Source: Phaeobacter inhibens DSM 16374 (GTDB taxonomy: Bacteria > Pseudomonadota > Alphaproteobacteria > Rhodobacterales > Rhodobacteraceae). From it: DNA of 64,000 nucleotides. The stretch lies in NCBI RefSeq assembly GCF_000473105.1, contig NZ_KI421498.1, forward strand, positions 558,001 through 622,000. The letters are read 5' to 3'. The notes beneath the pieces are model-generated. The model did no database searches and had not been told where the DNA came from. It worked only from the letters and a program-made list of their open reading frames with translations. This document shows positions 25,671 through 33,903 of the stretch, piece by piece; position 1 is the first letter of the stretch, and the number at the start of each line of letters is the position of its first letter. A program made the translations under genes and the position numbers.

Positions 25671-26235
25671 TCCTGTCAGCACAATGAATGGTGCGAAGTT
25701 CTCCGGTCTGGCACAGGTCGAGGACAGCGGGTTGCAGGGGATGATCACCCTGCGCGGCGATCTGGCCTCTGCCACCTTGAAGGCGGCTGTAAAGGCCGCC
25801 ACCGGGGCCGAGGTTCCGACCAGCGGTCAGGTGTCACTGGCAGAGCAGGGCGGTGTGGCCTGGATGTCGCCGGATGAGCTGCTGCTGCTGGTGCCCTACG
25901 CCGAGGTTGAGGCGAAGGTCGCTGAGTTGTCAGAGGCGCTTAAGGGCGAGCATGCGCTCGCGGTGAACGTCTCTGATGCGCGCGGTGTGTTCCGCCTGTC
26001 CGGTGACGGGGCGCGTGAGGTTCTGGCAAAGATTTGCCCGGTGGATATGTCAGCTGAGGCCTTCAAACCCGGTCAATTCCGCCGTACCCGCATGGCGCAG
26101 GTGGCGGCGGCTTTCTGGCTGGACAATAACGGTGCATTTCACATCGTTTGCTTCCGCTCAGTGGGCGGATATGTCTACAACTTGTTATGCACAGCCGCGC
26201 ATCCACAATCTAAGGTAGGTGCGTTAACTGGTTAA
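25663..26235 (+). CDS. soxG: Sarcosine oxidase subunit gamma
   Basis: A 190-residue subunit with the truncated GcvT-like fold of SoxG (TLRGDLASATLKAA, VAWMSPDELLLLVPY, NVSDARGVFRLSGDGAREVL, CFRSVGGYVYNLL). It begins inside the last codons of soxA and is translationally coupled. It ends the operon before a clear terminator. Genes often found with this operon, such as glyA and purU, are not adjacent here. Confidence 0.94.
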   Translation: MSDPVSTMNGAKFSGLAQVEDSGLQGMITLRGDLASATLKAAVKAATGAEVPTSGQVSLAEQGGVAWMSPDELLLLVPYAEVEAKVAELSEALKGEHALAVNVSDARGVFRLSGDGAREVLAKICPVDMSAEAFKPGQFRRTRMAQVAAAFWLDNNGAFHIVCFRSVGGYVYNLLCTAAHPQSKVGALTG

Positions 26236-26271
26236 GGCAATTTAGCCTTGTAGTGAGTTTTACGCGCATAT

Positions 26272-26303
26272 AAAGTGTCCCTGGATTTCCGGGGGCACTT
26301 TTT
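26272..26303 (+). terminator. Rho-independent terminator of the sox operon
   Basis: AAAGTGTCCCTGG pairs with CCGGGGGCACTTT (one wobble) around ATTT, followed by a T run. It lies 36 bp after soxG. Confidence 0.9.
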
Positions 26304-26412
26304 ATTTGGTTTTGTTGGTCCTTTGCCAACCTTGATTCGCTAACACCGCCAAATCGGGAGTTTCTATTTACAGTGTGGACTGCCACGCTGCCTTAACTGG
26401 TGGGGAGACGAT

Positions 26413-26868
26413 ATGCCCAAGGGTGCTGACCTTTTGCTGCCAACTATGCGGCGGTTTGGCCTCGTGGCCGGGCTTGCGGTTGGTAGCGGTTTGGCCACCC
26501 CCGCGATGGCGCTGGAGGGCATGTATACCTGTGCTGTGACATCGCTGTCGGGCCGGGGCTGGATCCCGCCGCAGATCAGCCTGCATTTTCACGATGAATG
26601 GACTGCGGAAGTGGTGCATTCCGGCAATGTCAGCGCCCTGTCGGGGCGCCCGCTGAAAGCGGGTTTTTTCCGCATCAGTGATGTGTCCTATCGGGTCAGC
26701 TGGACGGTGGTCAGTGCCTCGGTCGGCAATGGCGCCGAGGCGGTGAAGACCCATTATCGCGCCGTGTTCAATACCCAGAACAAGAAGCTCTCAGTGCAGG
26801 TGATTTCTCTCGACAGCGGGGCAAAACCGCCACGCGGGATCGGGCAATGTGTCCAAGTGACCAGTTAG
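26413..26868 (+). CDS. Secreted protein of unknown function (paralogue A)
   Basis: A 151-residue protein with an N-terminal signal peptide (hydrophobic FGLVAGLAVGSGLA, cleavage-like AMA near residue 34). The mature part begins with YTCAVTSLSGRGWIPPQ and ends with a second cysteine in GIGQCVQV, so a disulfide is plausible. I do not recognise the family. The next gene has the same layout (YDCTIQS...HGWI..., a beta-rich core, a final GPC), so the two are probably an old tandem duplication. The conserved aromatic, GW and terminal cysteine positions suggest a small beta-sandwich. Confidence 0.7.
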   Translation: MPKGADLLLPTMRRFGLVAGLAVGSGLATPAMALEGMYTCAVTSLSGRGWIPPQISLHFHDEWTAEVVHSGNVSALSGRPLKAGFFRISDVSYRVSWTVVSASVGNGAEAVKTHYRAVFNTQNKKLSVQVISLDSGAKPPRGIGQCVQVTS

Positions 26869-26978
26869 CTGATGATGTCGCGTCTGCGCCGTAAGGATAG
26901 CGATTGACAATTCGGGGTGCAACTTTCAAGAGAGTCCCTGAATTTCTACACGTCCAAAAGAGAGCTCAGGCTTTACCG

Positions 26979-27401
26979 ATGAAAACACTGATTAAAACCG
27001 CAGCCGCCGTCTGCACCCTGTTTGCTGCAGCGCCTGTTGCCGCGGCGCCGGTGACTTATGATTGCACCATTCAGTCTTATGAGAAACACGGCTGGATCGC
27101 GTCGCGCGTGCTTGTTTTTGTGGATCACGATGAGAAAGTGACTGGCGTGATGGATGGCATCATAGCCACCCGGCAGAAGACACCGATGATTGTGCCCTAT
27201 GACCAGCGGTCCAAGCAGCGGCTGAAGCTGAAGTGGACCCTGAGCAATCTAGGCTCGAGCCAGGGGTCAACCAAGGTCAGCTATTCCGCGACGATGGATG
27301 AGCCGCGGATGAAGTTGTCGATTTCAGCTCGTGTGCACGGCGCTGACAACCGCCCGTCGGGCAGCGGCCCTTGCAAGCGCAGCAACATCAAGCTGAACTG
27401 A
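26979..27401 (+). CDS. Secreted protein of unknown function (paralogue B)
   Basis: A 140-residue protein with a clear signal peptide (MKTLIKTAAAVCTLFAAAP, cleavage-like AAA). The mature part has YDCTIQSYEKHGWIASRVLV near the start and GSGPCKRSN near the end, mirroring the upstream gene. The first residues of the longer open frame from 26904 do not look like coding sequence. The family is not recognised. A GCGCGCC inverted repeat follows the stop at about 27408-27427 but lacks a T run. Confidence 0.7.
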   Translation: MKTLIKTAAAVCTLFAAAPVAAAPVTYDCTIQSYEKHGWIASRVLVFVDHDEKVTGVMDGIIATRQKTPMIVPYDQRSKQRLKLKWTLSNLGSSQGSTKVSYSATMDEPRMKLSISARVHGADNRPSGSGPCKRSNIKLN

Positions 27402-27577
27402 AATGGGAGCGCGCCAATGGCGCGCCAGAAGCGGATCGTGTAACAGGCGATCAGGCAACGGTGTTTTGCAAAATGCCGCGGATATTTTTTGGTGTTTCCC
27501 CGGCTTGGTCTTGACCAATGGGGGCACCAGCCGCATGTATCTGCTTAGAAACGCAACAGATACTACAGGGGGCCCAG

Positions 27578-28177
27578 ATGGCTTTTGAACTTCCCGATCT
27601 TCCCTATGCCCATGACGCGCTGGCATCCAAAGGCATGTCTGCCGAAACGCTGGAATATCACCACGACCTGCACCACAAGGCTTATGTCGACAACGGCAAC
27701 AAGCTGATTGCGGGCACTGAGTGGGACGGCAAGTCCATGGAAGAGATCATCAAGGGCACCTATGACGCAAATGCCGTCGCCCAGAGCGGTATCTTCAACA
27801 ACATCTCGCAGCTGTGGAACCACAATCAGTTTTGGGAAATGATGGGGCCGGGCGAGAGCAAGATGCCGGGTGAGCTGGAAAAGGCGCTGGTCGACAGCTT
27901 TGGCTCCGTTGACACCTTCAAGGAAGAGTTCTCTGCCGCAGGCGCGGGTCAGTTCGGCTCCGGCTGGGCCTGGCTGGTCAAGGACACCGACGGTGGTCTG
28001 AAAGTGACCAAAACCGAAAACGGTGTGAACCCTGTCTGCTTTGGCCAGACGGCGCTGCTGGGCTGTGATGTGTGGGAGCATTCCTACTACATCGATTTCC
28101 GCAACAAGCGTCCTGCCTATCTGACCAACTTCCTCGACAATCTGGTCAACTGGGAAAACGTTGCATCGCGCATGTGA
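27578..28177 (+). CDS. sodB: Superoxide dismutase (Fe type)
   Basis: A 199-residue enzyme that converts superoxide to oxygen and peroxide. Metal ligands are visible as H in YHHDLHHKAY, H in SQLWNHNQFW, and D/H in DVWEHSYY. The glutamine before LWNH matches Fe-SODs (Gln69), and the Mn-type distal glutamine is absent, so Fe or cambialistic use is most likely. The 20 residues upstream in the open frame do not fit, so the ATG at 27578 is chosen. A TTGACC at 27511-27516 with an imperfect -10 near 27536 is a possible promoter. Confidence 0.95.
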   Translation: MAFELPDLPYAHDALASKGMSAETLEYHHDLHHKAYVDNGNKLIAGTEWDGKSMEEIIKGTYDANAVAQSGIFNNISQLWNHNQFWEMMGPGESKMPGELEKALVDSFGSVDTFKEEFSAAGAGQFGSGWAWLVKDTDGGLKVTKTENGVNPVCFGQTALLGCDVWEHSYYIDFRNKRPAYLTNFLDNLVNWENVASRM

Positions 28178-28203
28178 TCGCTGCACAGCAGTGCTAGAAT
28201 TTG

Positions 28204-28235
28204 GGCCTCGTCCGCTATCGGACGGGGCCTTTTTT
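28204..28235 (+). terminator. Rho-independent terminator of sodB
   Basis: GGCCTCGTCCG pairs with CGGACGGGGCC (one wobble) around CTAT, followed by six T residues. Confidence 0.92.
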
Positions 28236-28318
28236 GTGCCGGGATCATGGGATCCAGCGGAACAAATCCCTGCTCTCAGCGGTTGTGTTGGTGAACCCAC
28301 AATACATGGAGGACCGAC

Positions 28319-28519
28319 ATGGCAGACCGCGTCAGATCAAAAGATGGCCGTCAGGAGACCAAGGAGATCCTTGGCGCTGAGGGCAGCGTCTCTCACGGCG
28401 GGCGCACCGGTGGTCGGCTGGCCCGGGAGGTTGCGACCGAGGATGAGGAGAAACGCGCCATGGAACGCCCGGCAGGTGCGACACGGGTGACCAAATCCAA
28501 TGAGCAGGAGGACCAATAA
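28319..28519 (+). CDS. Small hydrophilic protein of unknown function
   Basis: A 66-residue charged protein with no hydrophobic segment (DRVRSKDGRQETKEILG, GGRTGGRLAREVATEDE). It looks disordered. Its stop overlaps the next start by one base (TAATG) and an AGGAGG lies just before, so it is translationally coupled to the Host_attach gene. A GGAGG precedes its own ATG. I know of no function. Confidence 0.75.
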   Translation: MADRVRSKDGRQETKEILGAEGSVSHGGRTGGRLAREVATEDEEKRAMERPAGATRVTKSNEQEDQ

Positions 28520-28971
28520 TGGCACAGCTTGACCACGGCACCTTTGTGCTGGTGACCGACAGCGAGAAGGCATTGCTGCTGCAGAACACCACCGATGCAC
28601 AGAACCCGCATCTTGAGGTGCGCCGGAAGGAAGAGCAGGACAACCCTTCCGACATTGAGCAATCCGCCAACCGGCCCGGCCGGATGCATGACGGCGGCCC
28701 CGGCCAGCGCTCTGCCCTCGATGATACCGACTGGCATGAATTGGCGAAAGAACGGTTTGCAGATGACATCGCCGATCTGCTCTATGAGCGGGCGCATAAG
28801 GGCAAACTGGGGAATATCGTTCTGGTGGCCTCGCCGCAGGTTCTGGGCAACTTGCGTGGCAAGCTGCACAAAGAAGTTCAGGATCTGGTGATGGCTGAAA
28901 TTCCCAAGACGCTGACCAACCACCCGATTGATGAGATTGAGAAGATTGTCCAGCAGGAGCTGGCAGCCTGA
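28519..28971 (+). CDS. Host_attach family protein
   Basis: A 150-residue cytosolic protein. The pattern GTFVLVTDSEKALLLQNT near the start, then GRMHDGGPGQRSALDDTDWH, then FADDIADLLYERA and IVLVASPQVLGNLRGKLH matches the family annotated as required for attachment to host cells. Its fold resembles RNA-release-factor/baeRF-like proteins, and the annotated role rests on genetics in Agrobacterium, so the function here is uncertain. It follows the small charged protein in one operon and ends at a terminator. Confidence 0.85.
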   Translation: MAQLDHGTFVLVTDSEKALLLQNTTDAQNPHLEVRRKEEQDNPSDIEQSANRPGRMHDGGPGQRSALDDTDWHELAKERFADDIADLLYERAHKGKLGNIVLVASPQVLGNLRGKLHKEVQDLVMAEIPKTLTNHPIDEIEKIVQQELAA

Positions 28972-29006
28972 TCCGTCACAACAGATCGGTGACGAATGGA
29001 CATATG

Positions 29007-29037
29007 AAAACGCGGTGCTGTGAGGCGCCGCGTTTTT
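29007..29037 (+). terminator. Rho-independent terminator after the Host_attach gene
   Basis: AAAACGCGGTGC pairs with GCGCCGCGTTTT around the loop TGTGAG, followed by T. It separates this gene from the convergent LOG-family gene. Confidence 0.9.
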
Positions 29038-29083
29038 CCATGATCCGAGGCGGCGCCCGCAGCGCTGTCGCAGGGTCGGGGCG

Positions 29084-29626
29084 TCAGCCGCGCAGGCTCG
29101 CCAGCGCGTCGTCTACATTGCTGACCCAAGTTAGGGCGGCGGCCGTTTCCGCCCCGGCAAACCCTTCTGCCACCACATGCTCCACCAGGGCCTTCAGCGG
29201 ATCCCAGTAGCCGTCGATATTGAGGATCAGGATCGGTTTCCCATGCAGCTCCAGCTGACGCCATGTCAGCGCCTCGAACAACTCGTCCAGCGATCCGGCG
29301 CCGCCGGGCAGCACCACCACCGCATCGGCATTGTAGAGCATCACTTTCTTGCGCTCATGCATGGTCTCGGTGACCACATAGGTGTTCAGGTCGGTCTTGG
29401 CGACCTCACGGCGGACCAGATGCTCGGGGATGACGCCGAAGGTGCGCCCGCCTGCGGCCTGTGCCGCACGTGCTACCCGGCCCATCAGACCGACATCACC
29501 GGCGCCGTAGACCAGTCGCTGCCCCTGCGTTGCAAGCCCGGTTCCGAGCGCCTCGGCGGCATCGGCATAGGCCGGGCGGACCCCGTCGCGCGATCCACAA
29601 TACACACAGACGGAATGAATACGCAT
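29084..29626 (-). CDS. LOG family nucleotide 5'-monophosphate phosphoribohydrolase
   Basis: A 180-residue Rossmann-fold protein of the LOG (lonely guy) family. It has the start SVCVYCGSRDG, VYGAGDVGLMG, the conserved MHERKKVM and the signature LPGGAGSLDELFE. Family members cleave the N-glycosidic bond of AMP or cytokinin monophosphates; the natural substrate in bacteria is often unclear. The frame extends upstream to 29692, but the ATG at 29626 has an AGGTG ribosome-binding site and fits homologues. It is divergent from the LysM gene. Confidence 0.92.
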   Translation of the reverse strand: MRIHSVCVYCGSRDGVRPAYADAAEALGTGLATQGQRLVYGAGDVGLMGRVARAAQAAGGRTFGVIPEHLVRREVAKTDLNTYVVTETMHERKKVMLYNADAVVVLPGGAGSLDELFEALTWRQLELHGKPILILNIDGYWDPLKALVEHVVAEGFAGAETAAALTWVSNVDDALASLRG

Positions 29627-29791
29627 GGCAGTCACCTTTTTTGTTGTGTTCGGAACGGAAATAAGTCGTCCTTTGGTCCCTGATAGCGGCATTGAATGGC
29701 TGGCTCAAGCAAGCGGGGGGCACATCCCGCAGGATCGACAGCGACGGGGCCTCGGGAGGGGTTGGTCGGTGGTCGGAAGGGAAGGAACAGA

Positions 29792-31594
29792 ATGACGGAT
29801 GTAACGGGCAAAGGCGGGCTGTCCGCAACCGCCATCGGTGGGATTGCGGCGGTGGTCGTGGTGCTGGGCGGGGTCATTTTCCTGCAATGGGGGGGGCCCT
29901 CAGAGCAGAAAGAAGAGCTGCGCAGCGCGGCGGGCAAGGGGGATGGCGCGGTTATTTCGCCTTCGGCCGGCTCCGATGGCGCGCTTAGGGTGCCTGTTCC
30001 CGTCAATGAGACCCCTGTTGCGGAGTCCCCCGCAGTTGATGCGGAGACGGACAGCGCTGAAGCCGCTGTGCCCGCTGGCGATGTGGACGCAGCGGAGCTG
30101 CCCGGCGGTGATACCTCAGCGCAGGCGGTGACGGATGAGGCCGAAGGCGAGGATGCCGCGCCGACCCTTGGTGCGCCGCAGATGGATCTGGCGCGGTTTG
30201 AGACCGACGGCAGCGGCATGGTGGCGGGACGGGCGACGCCCGGCGCGGTCGTGTCGTTGTTGCTGGATGGGGTCGTGGTGGAGCAGCTGACGGTGCCCTC
30301 TGATGGCAGTTTCGTGCTGTTCACCACCGTTGCCCCCTCAGCCCGCCCACAGGTGATTTCGCTGGAGGCGGCGCTGGGGGAGGCTGTACTGCCTTCGGAT
30401 GCGCAGTTCATTCTGGCACCGGTGGCGCCGGTTGTGGTGGCTGAAACGCAGCTTGCAGAGGGGCAGGTGGCAGAGGAGGCGGCGACAGATGAGCAGGCTT
30501 CGGGCGAGCAGACGACCGGCGAGCAGACGACCGGCGAGCAGGTGACCGGCGAGCAGGTGACCGGGCAGCCTGCGGCAGACGTCGCTTCGGCGGCAGCTCC
30601 CGAGGGGGATCGTCCCGCTGTCGATCCTGCTGACGCGGATACAAAACTATCCGGGGCGCAGGCGGCCAGTGACAGTGATACAGCAGTGGCCGTAGCGCCA
30701 TTGGCGGAGGCCGCCCAAGAGGCGGCGGATGCGCCAGATTTGCCTACTGCTCAGGCCAGCGAGGCGGGCAGCGCATCCGAGGAACCCGCCGTCGCGGCGA
30801 CTGCGGCTGATGGCTCTGACGTGACGCAGGGTGAGACTGTGACAGCCTCCAATGACACACAGGTTCTTGAGACGCAGGTTGCCGTTGCCACGGGTGAGAG
30901 CGGCGATGAGGCACAGGACGCGGCATCTGCGCAGGTTTCCGAGGCTGGGGCGGCGCAGTCAGATGAAACACCGGCGGCCGTGACCGCGACAGCGCCAGAG
31001 ACCGCGCCGGAGCAAAGGGCGGTGCTGCGCTCTGATGCCAGCGGTGTGACGCTGGTGCAGCCGCCGACGCCAACCCTTGCCGATGCACCGGAGACCGTGG
31101 CGCTGGATACCATCTCCTATGATGCGGAGGGTGCAGTGGTCCTAAGCGGCAGGGTGCGATCCGATGCGGTTGTCCGGGCCTATCTGGACAATGCAGCCGT
31201 TGCCGACCTGCCGGTGGATGAGGAAGGCCGCTGGTCCGGCGTCCTGCCGGATGTGGCGCCGGGGATTTACGCGCTGCGACTGGATGCGTTGGACGGTGAG
31301 GGCAAGGTGCTGAGCCGTCTTGAGACCCCGTTCAAACGGGAGGCGCCCGAGGTGCTGCAGCCATCGCTTGAGGCAACTGCCACCGATGCCACATCGCCGG
31401 ACGCGGCACCCACCGGGGCGAAACCGCTGGTACGATTGGTCACTGTACAGGAGGGCGATACCCTCTGGGCGATTTCGCGGGAGCGTTATGGTGACGGGCT
31501 GCTTTATGTGCGGGTGTTTGATGCCAACCGAGAGGCGATCCGTGACCCTGATCTGATCTATCCCGGTCAGGTCTTCTCCGTCCCGGTACAGTGA
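29792..31594 (+). CDS. Membrane-anchored LysM domain protein
   Basis: A 600-residue envelope protein. An N-terminal helix (about 11-33, GIAAVVVVLGGVIFL) anchors a long Ala/Glu/Asp-rich low-complexity region. Two Ig-like beta domains are visible, one with GMVAGRATPGAVVSLLLDG and one with AVVLSGRVRSDAVVRAYLD. A C-terminal LysM domain (VTVQEGDTLWAISRERYGDG...YPGQVFSVP) should bind peptidoglycan. The start at 29792 follows AAGGA. It may link the inner membrane to the cell wall. A short 15-bp tandem repeat lies inside the gene. An Atm1-type gene follows. Confidence 0.88.
   Translation: MTDVTGKGGLSATAIGGIAAVVVVLGGVIFLQWGGPSEQKEELRSAAGKGDGAVISPSAGSDGALRVPVPVNETPVAESPAVDAETDSAEAAVPAGDVDAAELPGGDTSAQAVTDEAEGEDAAPTLGAPQMDLARFETDGSGMVAGRATPGAVVSLLLDGVVVEQLTVPSDGSFVLFTTVAPSARPQVISLEAALGEAVLPSDAQFILAPVAPVVVAETQLAEGQVAEEAATDEQASGEQTTGEQTTGEQVTGEQVTGQPAADVASAAAPEGDRPAVDPADADTKLSGAQAASDSDTAVAVAPLAEAAQEAADAPDLPTAQASEAGSASEEPAVAATAADGSDVTQGETVTASNDTQVLETQVAVATGESGDEAQDAASAQVSEAGAAQSDETPAAVTATAPETAPEQRAVLRSDASGVTLVQPPTPTLADAPETVALDTISYDAEGAVVLSGRVRSDAVVRAYLDNAAVADLPVDEEGRWSGVLPDVAPGIYALRLDALDGEGKVLSRLETPFKREAPEVLQPSLEATATDATSPDAAPTGAKPLVRLVTVQEGDTLWAISRERYGDGLLYVRVFDANREAIRDPDLIYPGQVFSVPVQ
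30503..30562 (+). repeat. Four tandem 15-bp units in the LysM gene
   Basis: Two copies of GGCGAGCAGACGACC are followed by two of GGCGAGCAGGTGACC, encoding GEQTT/GEQVT repeats. It is in frame and could vary in copy number. Confidence 0.9.
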
Positions 31595-31729
31595 GACCAT
31601 ATGTCTAATCCCGCCAAGAGGCTGCACCCGCTGCGGCCCCTCAGCCAGAAGACGGGCCTGGGATAGGGGCTGCGCTGGTCAAAGTGCCAAACGGCCCCTA
31701 TGTCATAGGTCTTGCAATAAGGACATGTG

Positions 31730-33538
31730 ATGACAGACAGCGATATGACAACCGCGCAGGAGGAGCGCCGCTCCGGTCTGCGCACGTTGCGCCGTGTTTT
31801 TCCCTACCTCTGGCCCGAGGGGCAGGCCTGGGTCAAATACCGTGTCGTGGCAGCGCTGGCGGTGCTGATTTTGGCAAAGCTGGTCGCGGTTTATACGCCG
31901 ATGCTCTACAAGGGGGCGGTGGACAGCCTCGCAGGGGAGGGCGTGCCGCCGCTGGCGCTTGGGGCGGTTGGTCTGACCGTGGCCTATGGCATGGCGCGGA
32001 TCCTTACCAACGGGTTTCAACAGCTGCGCGATGCGGTGTTTGCGCCGGTGGGCCAGCGCGCCTTGCGGCGTCTGGCACTGGAGACCTTTCGGCATATCCA
32101 TCGCCTGTCGATGCGCTATCATATCACCCGCAAGACCGGCGGGCTGAGCCGCATTATCGAACGCGGCGTGAAGGGCGTGGAGTTCCTGCTGCGCTTCCTG
32201 CTGTTCTCCATCGGCCCATTGGTGCTGGAGCTGACACTGGTCGCCATCATTCTCGCGGTGATGTTCGACATCTGGTATCTGGTCGTTGTGGTTGTGACCA
32301 TCGGGTTCTATGTCTGGTTCACCTTTGCCATCACCGAATGGCGGGTGAAGCTGCGTCGCGAGATGAACAAGCAGGACACCGACGCCAATCAAAAGGCGAT
32401 CGATAGCCTGCTGAACTATGAAACCGTTAAATATTTCGGCGCCGAAGAACGCGAGGCCGCGCGCTATGATGTGGCCATGCGCGCCTATGCCAAGGCGGCG
32501 CTGAAGACGGCCTATTCACTGGCATTCCTCAACTTTGGCCAAAGCCTGGTAATCACCGGCGGTCTGGTTGCGGTGATGGTGATGGCGGCAATCGGCGTCC
32601 AGCAGGGCAATCTGACGGTTGGCGATTTTGTAATGGTCAACGCCTATATGATCCAGATCACCGTGCCTTTGAACTTCCTAGGGACTGTATACCGTGAAAT
32701 CCGCCAGAGCCTGGTGGATATGGGCGAGATGTTCGATCTGATCGAACAGGCGCCGGATGTGACCGACGCTCAGGATGCCAAACAGCTGACTGTGAATGGC
32801 GGCGCCATCAGGCTGGATGCGGTGGAATTCGGCTATGACAGCGATCGCCAGATCCTCAAGGGCGTCAGCTTTGAGGTGGCAGCCGGGCACACGGTGGCCA
32901 TTGTTGGGTCAACCGGGTCGGGAAAATCCACCATCGGCCGCTTGTTGTTCCGGTTCTATGATGTGACGCGCGGCGCGCTGCGTATCGACGGGCAGGATGT
33001 GCGTGATGTCACACAACAAAGCCTGCACGCCGCCATTGGTGTGGTGCCGCAGGACACGGTGCTGTTCAACGACACCATCCGCTACAACATAGCCTATGGC
33101 CGGGACGGGGCGACGCAGGACGAGGTCGAACAGGCGGCGCGCGATGCGCAGATCCACGATTTCATCATGCGGCTGCCTGAGGGGTATGAGACGCAGGTGG
33201 GTGAACGGGGACTGAAGCTGTCGGGCGGTGAAAAGCAGCGGGTGGGCATTGCCCGCACCCTTCTGAAGAATCCGCCGATCCTGCTGCTGGATGAGGCAAC
33301 ATCCGCGCTCGACAGCGATACCGAGCAGGAGATCAAGGAAGCCCTGTCACGGGCCGGGCAGGGGCGCACGGTGATCACCATTGCGCACCGACTTAGCACG
33401 GTGGCGGAGGCGGACCAGATCATTGTGCTGGAACAGGGCGAGATTGCTGAGCGCGGCACGCATGACGAGCTGCTGGCCAAGGACGGGCGTTACGCGCATC
33501 TGTGGCAGCGCCAGCAGTCGGATCAGGATGCGGCATAG
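31730..33538 (+). CDS. Atm1-type ABC exporter (fused permease and ATPase)
   Basis: A half-transporter of about 602 residues. Six transmembrane helices occupy about 35-330; the family hallmark NYETVKYFGAEE lies near residue 230. The ATPase has Walker A GSTGSGKST, signature LSGGEKQR, Walker B ILLLDEATSALD and the H-loop AHRLST. Atm1/HMT1 exporters move glutathione-type thiols linked to iron-sulfur maturation or heavy-metal tolerance. The ATG at 31730 has AAGGA 6 bp upstream; a GTG at 31727 is also in frame. It is followed by a long inverted repeat. Confidence 0.93.
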   Translation: MTDSDMTTAQEERRSGLRTLRRVFPYLWPEGQAWVKYRVVAALAVLILAKLVAVYTPMLYKGAVDSLAGEGVPPLALGAVGLTVAYGMARILTNGFQQLRDAVFAPVGQRALRRLALETFRHIHRLSMRYHITRKTGGLSRIIERGVKGVEFLLRFLLFSIGPLVLELTLVAIILAVMFDIWYLVVVVVTIGFYVWFTFAITEWRVKLRREMNKQDTDANQKAIDSLLNYETVKYFGAEEREAARYDVAMRAYAKAALKTAYSLAFLNFGQSLVITGGLVAVMVMAAIGVQQGNLTVGDFVMVNAYMIQITVPLNFLGTVYREIRQSLVDMGEMFDLIEQAPDVTDAQDAKQLTVNGGAIRLDAVEFGYDSDRQILKGVSFEVAAGHTVAIVGSTGSGKSTIGRLLFRFYDVTRGALRIDGQDVRDVTQQSLHAAIGVVPQDTVLFNDTIRYNIAYGRDGATQDEVEQAARDAQIHDFIMRLPEGYETQVGERGLKLSGGEKQRVGIARTLLKNPPILLLDEATSALDSDTEQEIKEALSRAGQGRTVITIAHRLSTVAEADQIIVLEQGEIAERGTHDELLAKDGRYAHLWQRQQSDQDAA

Positions 33539-33564
33539 CCACTGCGTTCTGGATACCTGCTATC

Positions 33565-33608
33565 ACGGGGTCTACGTCTGCGCGTCTAACCGCTGACGTA
33601 GACCCCGT
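33565..33608. repeat. Perfect 14-bp inverted repeat at convergent gene ends
   Basis: ACGGGGTCTACGTC and GACGTAGACCCCGT surround a 16-nt loop. It lies 26 bp after the Atm1-type gene, and its right arm is inside the last codons of the minus-strand gene ending at 33586. No T tract flanks it on either strand. Confidence 0.75.
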
Positions 33609-33813
33609 CCTTGGGTTTGTAGAAAATCTTTTGATTGTGTAGCCGTCCGAGCAGATCGTGGATCTGGCGCAGACTGTCCTCGCGGCTGTGACCGGCGATG
33701 CCCTGCACCTGCTGACTGGCATCGGCCAGGCTGTCGCGGGTGCGCTGCAGCGCCGCCTCGATCAGGTCGACATCGGCGATGGTCAATTCAAACATATCGT
33801 TGAAATCGGGCAT
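33586..33813 (-). CDS. Small conserved helical protein of unknown function
   Basis: A 75-residue protein, mostly helical (FELTIADVDLIEAALQRTRD, RQIHDLLGRLHNQKIFYKP), without membrane segments. The start at 33813 has AGAGGA upstream. I do not recognise a named family; the length and the helical hairpin suggest an adaptor or regulator. It is convergent with the Atm1-type gene and overlaps the right arm of a 14-bp inverted repeat. Confidence 0.7.
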   Translation of the reverse strand: MPDFNDMFELTIADVDLIEAALQRTRDSLADASQQVQGIAGHSREDSLRQIHDLLGRLHNQKIFYKPKDGVYVSG

Positions 33814-33873
33814 GGGCTGGGTCCTCTCTACTGGGGCGGCTCTGGCGGTGATGATCTGCCTTCCGAAACGAAC

Positions 33874-33897
33874 AACGCCCCGCGAGGGCGGGGCGTT
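33874..33897 (-). terminator. Terminator of the RND operon
   Basis: AACGCCCCGC pairs with GCGGGGCGTT around GAGG. On the minus strand a GTTCGTTT tract follows, 7 bp after the RND permease stop. Confidence 0.75.
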
Positions 33898-33903
33898 GTC
33901 AGG

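Noticed and set aside
27408-27427. GCGCGCC inverted repeat after the second secreted paralogue as terminator
   Set aside because: The stem is self-complementary but is not followed by a T run.
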